Source: Mycolicibacterium agri (lineage in GTDB: Bacteria > Actinomycetota > Actinomycetes > Mycobacteriales > Mycobacteriaceae). From it: a stretch of 64,000 nt of DNA. This document shows, piece by piece, positions 38,280-47,171 of this stretch. Position 1 is the stretch's first letter, and each line of letters begins with the position of its first letter. The translations under genes were made by a program, and so were the position numbers. The notes beneath the pieces were generated by a model. It was given only the letters and a program-made list of their open reading frames with translations, ran no database searches and was not told the DNA's origin. The DNA lies in NCBI RefSeq assembly GCF_002553505.1, contig NZ_PDCP01000005.1:80738-144737 (forward strand), read 5' to 3'.

Positions 38280-38354
38280 CGTGTCGGCCGCAGACACGCC
38301 CGCTCGCCGGAAAGGGGTTGGGCCGCGACGGGCACGCCCGCTCGCCGGAAAGGG
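38280..38354. repeat. Hairpin and 22-bp direct repeats in ligB upstream gap
   Basis: GCGTGTC and GACACGC form a 7-bp stem at 38279-38299. A 22-bp segment starting CACGCCCGCTCGCCGGAAAG occurs at 38295-38316 and again at 38333-38354. They lie in the 172-bp gap between ligB and the 3' end of the molybdenum enzyme gene, where terminator and promoter are expected. Confidence 0.55.
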
Positions 38355-38358
38355 AGAG

Positions 38359-39918
38359 TTAGCCGACGGTAAAGGAAACCGAATGCCAGCCGCTGGCTCC
38401 GTCGGGCACCGGGTCGGCCCACTGCTCGGTCTGCACGGCGCCGGTGTTGTCGGTGGCGCGCACGGTAATGGTGTGCGCGCCGGACTCGTCGGCCTGCCAC
38501 GGGAAGCTCCACAGCCGCCAGGTGTCGTTGGAATAGCCGTCGCCCAGCTGCGCCTGCTGCCACGAACCCTGCTTGCCGGGGCCGTCGATGCGCACCTCGA
38601 CGGCCTTCACGCCGCGGTTCTGCGCCCACGCGACACCACCGAACGTCACCGGCCCCCGCTGCACCACCTCGCCGCTACGGGGAACGTCGATGCGGGACTC
38701 GGTCTTGATCGGCCCGTGCGGCGACCAGCCCAGCCGCGTCCAGTACGCCTCGGCCTTGTCGAACCGGGTCAGCTGGAGATCGACGACCCACTTGGTGGCC
38801 GACACATAGCCGTAGAGGCCCGGTACCACCAGGCGGGCGGGGTAGCCGTGTTCGGTCGGCAGCGGCTCGCCGTTCATCCCGACGGCCAACAGCGCGTCGC
38901 GGCCGTCGGTGAGCGCCTCGACCGGGGTGCCCGCGGTGAACCCGTCGCTGGACTTGGACAACACCATGTCCGCGTCGGGATGAATACCCGCATCGGCGAG
39001 TAGGTCGCGCACCCGGTAGCCGATCCAGGTGGCGTTCGAAATCAAGTCGCCGCCAACCGGATTCGACACACACGTCAGCGTGACGACCTTCTCGACGGTT
39101 TCGAACCGCTCGAGATCGGCGAACCGGTAGGTGATTTCGCGGTCCACCATGCCGTGGATCCGCAATTGCCACTCCTCGCGACTCAACTGGGGGACTGTGA
39201 GCGCGGTGTCGATCCGGTAGAAGTCGTCGTTGCTGGTGACGAACGACGGCAGCGCAATGCCCTTGGGCTGCACCGTGGGTGGGATCGGCTTGGCGGCGAC
39301 GTCGACGGCGGGCAATGCAAACGCGTCGCGCTCGCCGGCCACCGACGTCTTCGCGCGCGCCAGCACCACGCCCGCCATGCCGCTGACGGCCCCCGCCGTC
39401 AACAACCCCAGCGTGATCAGCGACCGCCTCCTGCCGGGGTCGGGAACGTCGGCGTGCTTGGGATCAGCGGTGTCGGCGGTTTTGGGGGCGTCGTCGGTGA
39501 AGCGGCCGGAGAGCAGCAGGCGCAGCACCGCTACACCGCAGACCGCGCCGACGATGGTCGGAACGGTGTCGGCCGCCGTCGCACCCGGACGCGACAACAC
39601 CGCGGCGCATCCGGCAACGCCGGCCAGGACGATCGCCGCGCTGCCAATCGGGGCGCGGCGCGATTCGCGCGACGCGGTCACCGCGGCAATCAGCGCGATC
39701 ACCGCGAGCACCGCCACTGTCAGCACGACCTTGTCGGCCGTACCGAACGTGGTGATCGCCCATTCCTTCACCGGGCCTGGCGTCAGGTCGATGACCGTCG
39801 ACCCGACCGCGGTGCGCGAGTCGGCCTGCGGGCCGACGAACGCGGCTAGCAGTTGCGTGACGCCCAGCGCCACGGCGGCCGCCGCGATACCGGCCATCTC
39901 CCTGCTGCCGCTCGCCAT
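38359..39918 (-). CDS. Membrane-anchored molybdopterin oxidoreductase (sulfite oxidase/YedY-like)
   Basis: A 519-residue protein with about four N-terminal membrane helices (residues 1-150), a GRRRSLITLGLLTAG stretch resembling an internal twin-arginine signal (about 175), then an extracytoplasmic molybdopterin domain. VTLTCVSNPVGGD carries the Cys that binds Mo in the sulfite-oxidase family. The C terminus (TFGGVAWAQNRGVKAVEVRI) is the Mo-co dimerisation fold. Oxidation or reduction of sulfur-oxy or N-oxide substrates is possible. Start ATG 39918 (MASGSREMAG) is chosen. Confidence 0.85.
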   Translation of the reverse strand: MASGSREMAGIAAAAVALGVTQLLAAFVGPQADSRTAVGSTVIDLTPGPVKEWAITTFGTADKVVLTVAVLAVIALIAAVTASRESRRAPIGSAAIVLAGVAGCAAVLSRPGATAADTVPTIVGAVCGVAVLRLLLSGRFTDDAPKTADTADPKHADVPDPGRRRSLITLGLLTAGAVSGMAGVVLARAKTSVAGERDAFALPAVDVAAKPIPPTVQPKGIALPSFVTSNDDFYRIDTALTVPQLSREEWQLRIHGMVDREITYRFADLERFETVEKVVTLTCVSNPVGGDLISNATWIGYRVRDLLADAGIHPDADMVLSKSSDGFTAGTPVEALTDGRDALLAVGMNGEPLPTEHGYPARLVVPGLYGYVSATKWVVDLQLTRFDKAEAYWTRLGWSPHGPIKTESRIDVPRSGEVVQRGPVTFGGVAWAQNRGVKAVEVRIDGPGKQGSWQQAQLGDGYSNDTWRLWSFPWQADESGAHTITVRATDNTGAVQTEQWADPVPDGASGWHSVSFTVG

Positions 39919-39985
39919 GCTGGCCAAGCTACCGATCCGCGACCCCGAAAGGCTTACGTAAAAGTGACATCGGTTAGGTTGCTTC

Positions 39986-39998
39986 ACGACTTTACAAA
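39986..39998 (+). promoter_or_regulatory. Shared 13-mer ACGACTTTACAAA
   Basis: Exact repeat of the 13-mer found on the minus strand at 879-891. It lies 28 bp upstream of the SDR start. Two occurrences, each just upstream of a lipid-pathway gene, suggest a common regulator other than the 19-bp-palindrome protein. Confidence 0.4.
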
Positions 39999-40025
39999 TT
40001 GAGCGCTTATTGGAAAGGGAGCCAG

Positions 40026-40793
40026 ATGCAGATCGCGGGGAAGAAGGCGGTAATCGTCGGCGGCGCGTCCGGGTTCGGCAAGGCCACCGCCGAGGCGCTG
40101 GCCAAGCGGGGCGCCAGCGTGGCGATCCTTGACCGGCCGCAGTCGAAGGGCAGGCAGGTCGCCGACGAGATCGGCGGGTCGTTCCACGAGGTGGATGTCA
40201 CCGACTTCGACGGCACCGAGAGGACCCTCGCGCAGGCGGTCGAGGCGCTCGGCGGACTGCACATCGCGGTCACCACCGCAGGCGGCGGCGCGGGTGAGCG
40301 CACCATCAGCAAGGGGGGCCCGCACAGCCTGGAGTCGTTCCGCAAGGGCATCGACCTGAACCTGATCGGCACGTTCAACGTCAGCAGGCTCGCGGCGTGG
40401 CAGATGAGCAAGAACGAGCCGGTTGACGACGAGGCTGAGGAACGCGGCGTCATCATCAACACCTCGTCGATCGCGGCGTTCGAGGGCCAGATCGGCCAGG
40501 TCGCCTACACGGCGTCGAAGGCCGCCATCGCGGGCATGTGCCTGACGATGGCGCGCGACCTGGGCAGCCTGGGCATCCGGGTGCTGGCGATCGCGCCGAG
40601 CCTGTTCGCCACCGGTCTCACCGAAGGCATCCCGGAGGACTTCGCCAAGGCGTTGACGAAGGATGCGGCGTTCCCGAGGCGCCTCGGCAAGCCCGAGGAG
40701 TACGCAAAGCTGGCCGTGGCGATCGTGGAGAACCCGATGCTCAACGGCCAGTGCATCCGGCTGGACGCCGGCCAGAGGTTCGCCGCCAAGTAG
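40026..40793 (+). CDS. SDR family oxidoreductase (17-beta-HSD10/3-hydroxyacyl-CoA dehydrogenase-like)
   Basis: A 255-residue classical SDR with GGASGFGKATA as cofactor loop, INTSSIAAFEGQIGQ holding the catalytic Ser, and YTASK the catalytic Tyr/Lys. The pattern VVIGGASG...GFGKATA with IAPSLFATGL and NPMLNGQCIRLDAGQR resembles type-10 17-beta-HSD enzymes, which oxidise 3-hydroxyacyl-CoA. Start ATG 40026 has AAAGGGAG upstream. Confidence 0.87.
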   Translation: MQIAGKKAVIVGGASGFGKATAEALAKRGASVAILDRPQSKGRQVADEIGGSFHEVDVTDFDGTERTLAQAVEALGGLHIAVTTAGGGAGERTISKGGPHSLESFRKGIDLNLIGTFNVSRLAAWQMSKNEPVDDEAEERGVIINTSSIAAFEGQIGQVAYTASKAAIAGMCLTMARDLGSLGIRVLAIAPSLFATGLTEGIPEDFAKALTKDAAFPRRLGKPEEYAKLAVAIVENPMLNGQCIRLDAGQRFAAK

Positions 40794-40797
40794 AGGT

Positions 40798-40846
40798 GAT
40801 TTCGGCGCGCTAAGGGGCGCTACGCGCACGTTAGCGCGCCGAAATC
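40798..40846. repeat. 49-bp palindromic intergenic repeat, copy 2
   Basis: Same 13-bp arms GATTTCGGCGCGC and identical total length as 2095-2143, in inverted orientation. It starts 5 bp after the SDR stop and ends 15 bp before poxB, so it could terminate the SDR transcript while overlapping the poxB promoter. Confidence 0.8.
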
Positions 40847-40861
40847 GCATAGGGTAAGCGC

Positions 40862-42598
40862 GTGTCGACCATCGCCGACCACGTCATCTCTGCACTCGCG
40901 GCCAGCGGCGTGCGCCGCGTCTACGGGCTGCCCGGCGACAGCCTCAACGGGTTCACCGACGCCATTCGCCGCAGCCCCGAAATGGCTTGGGAGCACGTCC
41001 GTCACGAGGAGGCGGCCGCGTTCGCAGCCGCGGCCGACGCCGCACTGACCGGTCGCCTCGCGGTGTGCGCGGGCAGCTGCGGGCCGGGCAACCTGCACCT
41101 GATCAACGGGCTGTTCGATGCGCAGCGCAGCCGGGTGCCGGTGCTGGCGATCGCCGCGCACATCCCACGCACCGAGATCGGTTCGGAGTACTTCCAGGAA
41201 ACCCACCCGCAGGACCTCTTTCGCGAGTGCAGCGTCTACCGTGAACTGGTCAGCACCGCCGAGATGTTGCCGCGCATCCTTGAGATGGCGATGCGTGCGG
41301 CCATCGAGGAGCGCGGCGTGGCGGTGGTGGTGATTCCCGGCGAGCTGTTCCTGCAAAAGGCCGACGCGTCGGCGTGGCCGGCGCGACCCGTCGAGCCGAC
41401 CCGCTCGGTGATCCGTCCCGACGAGGCGTCGCTGCAGCGGGCCGCGGCAATCCTCAACGACGCCAACGCCGTAACGATCCTCGCTGGCGCGGGTGTCGAG
41501 GGCAGCCACGACGCCGTGATCGCGGCCGCCTCGACGTTGCACGCGCCGATCGTGCACGCGTTGCGCGGCAAGGAGTTCATCGAGTACGACAACCCGTTCG
41601 ATGTCGGCATGACCGGGCTGCTGGGTTTCGCCTCCGGCTACAAGGCGATCAAGGAGTCCGACGCGCTGCTGATGCTCGGCACGGACTTCCCGTATCAACA
41701 GTTCTATCCGGACAACGCGAAGATCGTCCAAGTCGACATTCGCGGCCGAAATCTCGGCCGCCGCGCGCCGATTGACCTCGGACTGCTCGGAACTGTGGGC
41801 GACACCCTTGCGGCCCTGCAGCCGCTGCTGCACCAGAAAACGCAGCGCGAGCATCTCGACCGCTCGCTCAATCACTACCGCAAGACGCGCAAGCGGCTCG
41901 ACGAGCTGGCCGTCAACGACCGCGACCGCACCCCGATCCGACCGGAATACGTTGCCGGATCTGTGAACCGGTTGGCCGCCGATGATGCGGTGTTCACCGT
42001 CGACGTCGGCTCGCCGGTGGTGTGGGCGGCGCGGTACCTGAGCATGAACGGCCGCCGTCGGCTGATCGGGTCGTTCAATCACGGCACCATGGCCAACGCG
42101 TTGCCGCATGCGATCGGCGCGCAAACCGCATTCCGCGACCGGCAGGTGATCGCACTGGCCGGTGACGGCGGGCTGACGATGCTCTTCGGTGAGCTCGTGA
42201 CGCTGATCCAGAATCGATTGCCGGTCAAGGTGATTGTGTTCAACAACTCGTCGCTGAACTTCGTCGAGCTCGAGATGAAGGCGGCCGGAATCGTCAATTT
42301 CGGCACCGATCTGCACAACCCGGATTTCGCCGCCGTCGCCCAGGCGATGGGCGTCTTCGGCCGCCGCGTCGAGCATCCCGCGGATCTCGAGCGGGCTGTG
42401 GCCGACGCGTTCGCCTATGACGGTCCCGCGGTGGTCGATGTCGTCACCGCGCGCCAGGAGCTGTCGATACCGCCCGCGATCACTGTCGAACAGGCCAAAG
42501 GCTTTTCGCTGTATGCGATCCGCACGATCCTCGCCGGACGCGCCGACGAACTGCTGGATCTGGTCACCACCAACGTCGCGCGCCGAATCCTGGACTGA
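40862..42598 (+). CDS. poxB: Pyruvate dehydrogenase (quinone)/pyruvate oxidase-type TPP enzyme
   Basis: A 578-residue thiamine-diphosphate enzyme. RRVYGLPGDSLNGF and VRHEEAAAFAAAADA form the N-terminal Pyr domain with the catalytic Glu, and LAGDGGLTMLFGELVTLIQN then FNNSS is the GDG-N TPP-binding motif. The FAD-type central domain (LLGFASGYKAIKESDALLML) is typical of PoxB, which oxidatively decarboxylates pyruvate to acetate at the membrane. Acetolactate synthase is less likely from the opening motif. Start is GTG 40862. Confidence 0.85.
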   Translation: MSTIADHVISALAASGVRRVYGLPGDSLNGFTDAIRRSPEMAWEHVRHEEAAAFAAAADAALTGRLAVCAGSCGPGNLHLINGLFDAQRSRVPVLAIAAHIPRTEIGSEYFQETHPQDLFRECSVYRELVSTAEMLPRILEMAMRAAIEERGVAVVVIPGELFLQKADASAWPARPVEPTRSVIRPDEASLQRAAAILNDANAVTILAGAGVEGSHDAVIAAASTLHAPIVHALRGKEFIEYDNPFDVGMTGLLGFASGYKAIKESDALLMLGTDFPYQQFYPDNAKIVQVDIRGRNLGRRAPIDLGLLGTVGDTLAALQPLLHQKTQREHLDRSLNHYRKTRKRLDELAVNDRDRTPIRPEYVAGSVNRLAADDAVFTVDVGSPVVWAARYLSMNGRRRLIGSFNHGTMANALPHAIGAQTAFRDRQVIALAGDGGLTMLFGELVTLIQNRLPVKVIVFNNSSLNFVELEMKAAGIVNFGTDLHNPDFAAVAQAMGVFGRRVEHPADLERAVADAFAYDGPAVVDVVTARQELSIPPAITVEQAKGFSLYAIRTILAGRADELLDLVTTNVARRILD

Positions 42599-42613
42599 GC
42601 GACGGGTTCTCGG

Positions 42614-43297
42614 TCACGCCGGCCGCGGCACCTCCGCCAGTGAGCTCTGCCCGATCCAGGTCGGCACCGCGCGGCGGATGTCGGCCGGGCCGGTGACCGC
42701 GACGCTGCCGTCGGAAAGGGCTTGCGCCCAACTGACATCGCCGCGCCAGATCCGCGTCAACGTGAGCAGGCTGGTTTCCACCGTTGCGGCCACGTCATGG
42801 CCTGGATCGAAATCGCAAACGTCGGCCTCGCCGTCGGCGACGACCATCCACCACCGCGACGCCTTCGGCGCCACTCCGCTGAGCACGAATGCCAGCGTCG
42901 TGCGGGTGCGTGGCCACGCCTCTACCGGGATCGTGCGCCGCATGTCCCACATCAACAGATGAGGGTCGAGGTCTTCCTCGCCCAGCTCGCCGATCCAGCG
43001 CACCCCCCACGCGCCGAGCGACTCGACCACGTCGGCGAGTTCCTTGCCGCACGGTGTCAGCGAATAGGTGGTGCGGCCGTCGTGCTCGCAGCGTTCGACG
43101 ACACCGGCCCTGGTCAAGGTTTTCAGCCGCTTCGACAGCAGCGCCGGCGACATCTTCGGCACGCCGCGGCGCAGCTCGTTGAAGTGGGAACTGCCGGACA
43201 GCAGTTCCCGGATGACAAGCATGGTCCAGCGCTCGTCGAGAAGTTCCATGGCCTTGGCCACCGGACAGAACTGGCCGTATCCGGACATCTCTAGCAC
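42614..43297 (-). CDS. HxlR family regulator with C-terminal SCP2-like domain
   Basis: A 227-residue protein. Residues ~8-100 are an HxlR winged helix (CPVAKAMELLDERWTMLVIR, FNELRRGVPKMSPALLSKRL). Residues ~115-220 resemble a sterol-carrier-type domain (WRGDVSWAQALSDGSVAVTG). Such fusions are known in actinobacteria. It is divergent from the methyltransferase with a 134-bp shared promoter region, so that gene is its likely target. ATG 43297 or 43288. Confidence 0.83.
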   Translation of the reverse strand: MLEMSGYGQFCPVAKAMELLDERWTMLVIRELLSGSSHFNELRRGVPKMSPALLSKRLKTLTRAGVVERCEHDGRTTYSLTPCGKELADVVESLGAWGVRWIGELGEEDLDPHLLMWDMRRTIPVEAWPRTRTTLAFVLSGVAPKASRWWMVVADGEADVCDFDPGHDVAATVETSLLTLTRIWRGDVSWAQALSDGSVAVTGPADIRRAVPTWIGQSSLAEVPRPA

Positions 43298-43431
43298 CTC
43301 CGTCGTGCGGAGAAACAGCAGTACAGATATCGAACCAGTGCCGGTACAGATTTGCTACTAGAACGGCGCAGCCGTGCGGCCCGACGATTCTGGCAGGACT
43401 TCACACCACCCCGCACGGAAGGACATCGAAA

Positions 43432-44256
43432 ATGACGAGCGACACCGAAACCGTCGATGTGGCGGTAGTGGCCAAGCACCGCGCGATGTGGGCCACCGGC
43501 GATTACCCCAGGCTGGCCGCCGAGCTGGTGGCGCCGCTGGGCCCCGTGTTGGTCGAGGCCCTCGGCATCGGACCCGGTGACCGCGTACTCGACGTGGCGG
43601 CAGGCACCGGAAACGCCGCCATCCCGGCGGCCCGCACCGGCGCCAGCGTCGTCGCCAGCGACCTCACCCCGGAGCTGCTGCAGGCGGGCGAGGCCGTCGC
43701 CGCCGAACACGGCGTCACGTTGGAGTGGCGCGAGGCCGACGCTCACGCATTGCCGTTCGGCGCCGACGAGTTCGACGTCGTGATGTCATGCATCGGCGTG
43801 ATGTTCGCGCCGTTCCATCAGCGCGCCGCCGACGAACTTGTCCGGGTCTGCAAACCGGGCGGCCGCATCGGTCTGCTCAGCTGGACGCCGGAAGGCCACA
43901 TCGGTGAACTTTTCGCGACCATGAAGCCGTACATGGCGCCGCCGCCCGCCGGTGCGCAGCCGCCGCCGTTGTGGGGTCGCGAGGACCACGTGCGAGCGCT
44001 TTTCGGCGACCGGGCCACGGATGTGGCGACCGAGCGCCGCACGCTCACCGTCGACCATTTCGCCGACGGGGCCGAGTTCCGCGAGTACTTCAAGGCCACG
44101 TACGGACCGACGATCGCCGCGTACCGCAACATCGCCGACGATGGCGACCGGGTCGCGACGCTGGACGCCGAGATCGCACGGATCGGCGACGACTTCCTCC
44201 GCGGCGGCCACGCCATGGAGTGGGAGTACCTGCTGTTGACCGCGCGCAAGGCCTGA
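43432..44256 (+). CDS. Class I SAM-dependent methyltransferase
   Basis: A 274-residue methyltransferase. VLDVAAGTGNAAIPAA is motif I for SAM, followed by VVASDLTPELLQAGE, FDVVMSCIGVMFAPFH and CKPGGRIGLLSWTPEG (motifs II-III). It resembles UbiE/Coq5-like small-molecule methylases. Divergent from the HxlR gene and followed 6-12 bp later by the APH-like kinase, probably co-transcribed. Substrate unknown. Confidence 0.85.
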   Translation: MTSDTETVDVAVVAKHRAMWATGDYPRLAAELVAPLGPVLVEALGIGPGDRVLDVAAGTGNAAIPAARTGASVVASDLTPELLQAGEAVAAEHGVTLEWREADAHALPFGADEFDVVMSCIGVMFAPFHQRAADELVRVCKPGGRIGLLSWTPEGHIGELFATMKPYMAPPPAGAQPPPLWGREDHVRALFGDRATDVATERRTLTVDHFADGAEFREYFKATYGPTIAAYRNIADDGDRVATLDAEIARIGDDFLRGGHAMEWEYLLLTARKA

Positions 44257-44268
44257 CACCATGTGTGC

Positions 44269-45336
44269 ATGCTCGACGACGCGCCGCCGCTGCCGACACT
44301 AAGCGAGTCCGACCAGGCCGCCCTGCAACGCTGGGTGCGACAGCAGGGCCTCGGTGACACCGTCAGCGACGTCGAGCCGTTGACCGGCGGCACGCAGAAC
44401 ATCGTTGTGCGAGTCCACATCGACGGACGTCCGATGGTGCTGCGTCGTCCGCCGCTTCACCCGCGGCCGACGAGCGACAAGACGATGCTGCGCGAGATCG
44501 CCGCGCTGCGCACCCTGGCCGGTACGGATGTGCCGCACCCCGGCTTCATCGCCGGCTGTGAAGACCTCGACGTGCTCGGAGTCGTGTTCTACCTCATGGA
44601 GGAGATCGACGGGTTCAACCCGGGCGCCGACATCGCCGCCGCGTACGTCCGCGACGCGAAGATGCGGCACCAGGTCGGCTTGTCGTACGCCGCGAGCCTC
44701 GCCCGGCTCGGCAACGCCGAATGGGAGGGCAAGCCGCTGGCGGAGCTCAAACGGCCGGGATCGTTTCTGGAACGCCAAGTCCCGCAGTTCCTCCGCCTGC
44801 TGGAAAGCTATCGGCACGACCGCTACGACCCCGAATCGCTTGCGGTCACCGATCTCGCGGAATGGCTGCAGGCGAATCGTCCGCCCGACAGCAAGCCCGG
44901 AATCATGCACGGCGACCCGCATTTGAACAATGTGCTGCTGCGGAGGGACAAGCCGGAGCTGGCGGCATTCGTCGACTGGGAGATGTGCACCGTCGGCGAC
45001 CCGCTGCTCGACCTCGGCTGGATGCTGATCTCATGGCCGTTGCACACCAACGCGATTACCGCTGGCGCACAGCTGGCCGCGCTCGGCGGGCTGGCCAGCC
45101 GCGGAGAATTGCTGGAGGCCTACTACGCGGCGGGCGGCCGGGAAAGCGAGCGGCTGGACTGGTATGTCGCGATGGCGTGCTTCAAGCTCGGCATCGTCAT
45201 CGAGGGCACCTGGTCGCGTTACCTGATGGGCCAGGCAAGCCGAGAAGCAGGCGAGGCGCTGCACGCCAATGCGCAGAACCTGATCGACCTAGGAACCCGA
45301 GTTGCTAAGAACGACAACCCTTTTGAGCTTGATTAG
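44269..45336 (+). CDS. Phosphotransferase family protein (APH/FadE36 N-domain-like)
   Basis: A 355-residue kinase-fold protein of the aminoglycoside-phosphotransferase superfamily. The catalytic loop MHGDPHLNNVLL and the metal-binding FVDWEMCTVGDPLLDLGWML are intact; the N-lobe has TGGTQNIVVRV. In mycobacteria this family accompanies acyl-CoA dehydrogenases and probably phosphorylates hydroxylated lipids rather than antibiotics. Start ATG 44269; GTG 44263 is an alternative. Confidence 0.82.
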   Translation: MLDDAPPLPTLSESDQAALQRWVRQQGLGDTVSDVEPLTGGTQNIVVRVHIDGRPMVLRRPPLHPRPTSDKTMLREIAALRTLAGTDVPHPGFIAGCEDLDVLGVVFYLMEEIDGFNPGADIAAAYVRDAKMRHQVGLSYAASLARLGNAEWEGKPLAELKRPGSFLERQVPQFLRLLESYRHDRYDPESLAVTDLAEWLQANRPPDSKPGIMHGDPHLNNVLLRRDKPELAAFVDWEMCTVGDPLLDLGWMLISWPLHTNAITAGAQLAALGGLASRGELLEAYYAAGGRESERLDWYVAMACFKLGIVIEGTWSRYLMGQASREAGEALHANAQNLIDLGTRVAKNDNPFELD

Positions 45337-46097
45337 CCGTACGTGTCGATCCCGAGCTTGACCGCGAGCGCCACGCCGGAGGTGCCGATCAACACACGCA
45401 TCGGCCCCGCGGGCGCGTGACGCACCACCACCGGGCCCAACCGCGATCCGAGCAGACAGCCGATGCCGAGGGCGGCGACTGCGGCCCAGTGAACGGTCGC
45501 GACGATGACGAAAGCCGCTGCGGCGACAGAGTTCGCGACGCCGGCGATGACGTTCTTGCCTGCGTTGGCGTGGGCGAGCGTCGCGTGGCCCGCCCGCAGC
45601 AGCAGTGCCAGCATCAGCACCCCGGCCGCCGCGCCGAAATAGCCGCCGTAGATACAGATCAGAAAGATCGCGACGAACTCCGCCACGGTGGCGAGCGTCA
45701 ACCTCCGGTGGTCGGCGACGGTGGCGCCGCGGGCCGGTTTACGGGGGAGGACGATCGCGAGCGAGGCGAATCCGATGAGGATCGGCACGGCGTATTCGAA
45801 ACCTTCCGCGGGCGTCGACAACAGCAGCGCCGCGCCTGCCGCGCCGCCCACCGCGGCGGCCGGGATGATTCGTCGCAGCCAGCGGCTCTGCCCCTTCATC
45901 TCCGGCCGCGATCCCCACACCGAGCCGATCCCGCTGAAGACCAGCGCGACGGTGTTGGTCACGTTCGCGGTGACCGGCGGAAGCCCAACCACCAGCAGCG
46001 CGGGATAGGTGGCGACCGACGCCAATCCGGCGATGCTGCCCGTCAACCCGCCCGCAACCCCGGCAACGGCGAGGAAGGCGGCATCCCACCATGCCAT
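45333..46097 (-). CDS. TauE/SafE (TSUP) family anion exporter
   Basis: A 254-residue membrane protein with about eight helices. The family hallmark is AGGLTGSIAGLASVATYPAL near the N terminus, and AGKNVIAGVANSVAAAAF in the second half. TSUP proteins export sulfite, sulfoacetate or related anions. It is convergent with the phosphotransferase gene (4-nt overlap). Confidence 0.85.
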   Translation of the reverse strand: MAWWDAAFLAVAGVAGGLTGSIAGLASVATYPALLVVGLPPVTANVTNTVALVFSGIGSVWGSRPEMKGQSRWLRRIIPAAAVGGAAGAALLLSTPAEGFEYAVPILIGFASLAIVLPRKPARGATVADHRRLTLATVAEFVAIFLICIYGGYFGAAAGVLMLALLLRAGHATLAHANAGKNVIAGVANSVAAAAFVIVATVHWAAVAALGIGCLLGSRLGPVVVRHAPAGPMRVLIGTSGVALAVKLGIDTYG

Positions 46098-46232
46098 CGC
46101 CAGCTATCGTGCCCGCGTGCAGAATCGGCGCCGCGCCCGACCCTGTCGGTCAAATTGAGGCGCTGTTTCATCCATTTCGCGAAGGGAACGGGCGAACCGG
46201 CGCCTTGATGCTGCACAGCGGCGTTTGTGCCG

Positions 46233-46904
46233 CTACTCGTCGGTGCTCTCGACGAGACGGCGGCCGATTCGCTTGTGGGCGGTGAGCAGCAGGTGGTCCG
46301 CGCGTTCGCGCACGCTTGCAGGCACGTTGAGTTCGGTGGTGAAGTCCTCGATGATCTGCGCCACCAGCTTGCGCAGCTTGGTATTCGTCTCCTGGGAGCG
46401 CCAGACCAGGATGTCGAATGCGTGGTCGGCGGAGATCTTGTAGATGGCCATCAGGATGCCCTTGGCCTGCTCGATCTGCGAGCGGTTGGCGGTGAAATCG
46501 GCGATCGCGGCGTCCACGCTCTGCTCGGGGCCGAGCGTCGACAGGTCGACGTAGAAGCCCTCGTTGCCGATCACGGCGCCGGTCTCGTCGTGAAGTTGCT
46601 GCCCGACGACGAGGACATTGCGGGTGCGGCCCGCGGTGTCGATGATGCGGTGGCTGCTGCTGAATGGGTCGCCCTTACCCGACATCGACTCGAGCAGGAG
46701 CGCGACCTTCGCCGCGTCGTCGGGATGCTTGTGCGACATGATCAGGTCGGTCGTCGGCTCGATGCTGCCCGGTTCATAGCCGTGCATCCGGGCGACCTCA
46801 TCTGACCACTCCCAGCGGTCATCGGCCCGGTAGTAGCGAAATGAGCCGACCCCGTTGCGCGTCTCGGTTGCGCTGTCTTCGTGCATGTCAGCGCCCTGAC
46901 TCAT
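46233..46904 (-). CDS. PAS-ANTAR domain regulator
   Basis: A 223-residue protein. Residues ~20-125 are a PAS fold (GSFRYYRADDRWEWSDEVAR, HKHPDDAAKVALLLES). Residues ~138-200 are an ANTAR RNA-binding domain (RSQIEQAKGILMAIYKISAD then HAFDILVWRSQETNTKLR). ANTAR proteins antiterminate by binding paired hexaloop hairpins. The start is ATG 46904; the 266-bp divergent gap carries a stem-loop at 47077-47132. Confidence 0.88.
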   Translation of the reverse strand: MSQGADMHEDSATETRNGVGSFRYYRADDRWEWSDEVARMHGYEPGSIEPTTDLIMSHKHPDDAAKVALLLESMSGKGDPFSSSHRIIDTAGRTRNVLVVGQQLHDETGAVIGNEGFYVDLSTLGPEQSVDAAIADFTANRSQIEQAKGILMAIYKISADHAFDILVWRSQETNTKLRKLVAQIIEDFTTELNVPASVRERADHLLLTAHKRIGRRLVESTDE

Positions 46905-47076
46905 TCATCCACCCCCACCGTGGCCGCAAGCGGTCAAGTAGAGGAAGGATGCCATCTGCGGCGTTGGCCCACAGCGCGGGTAGCGAACAGATACGCCCTA
47001 CGGGTATCCGCAAAACGAACTTGCAGCTCATCATGACCGAGGTCTAGCATTCGTGACGTGCTGAGGCGACTCGTAG

Positions 47077-47132
47077 TAGCAATCCCCAGCGGGGTCTGAT
47101 CCTGACCGACCCCTCGCTGCGGGTCATTGCTA
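47077..47132. other. Imperfect inverted repeat between ANTAR gene and LeuA-domain gene
   Basis: Outer arms TAGCAAT (47077-47083) and ATTGCTA (47126-47132), with inner GGGGTC/GACCCC pairing. Transcribed rightward it would form a long hairpin 40 nt before the LeuA-domain gene. It has no T-tract, so it is not a standard terminator. A target of the neighbouring ANTAR protein is possible. The gap 46905-47171 shows nothing else. Confidence 0.45.
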
Positions 47133-47171
47133 TCTCGTCGGTCACTTTCTTCCTCCACAGAAGCCCGGCAC

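Noticed and set aside
40820..42376. 518-residue minus-strand frame antisense to poxB
   Set aside because: Lies entirely over an intact TPP enzyme with GDG-N motif; no recognisable domain in the antisense frame.
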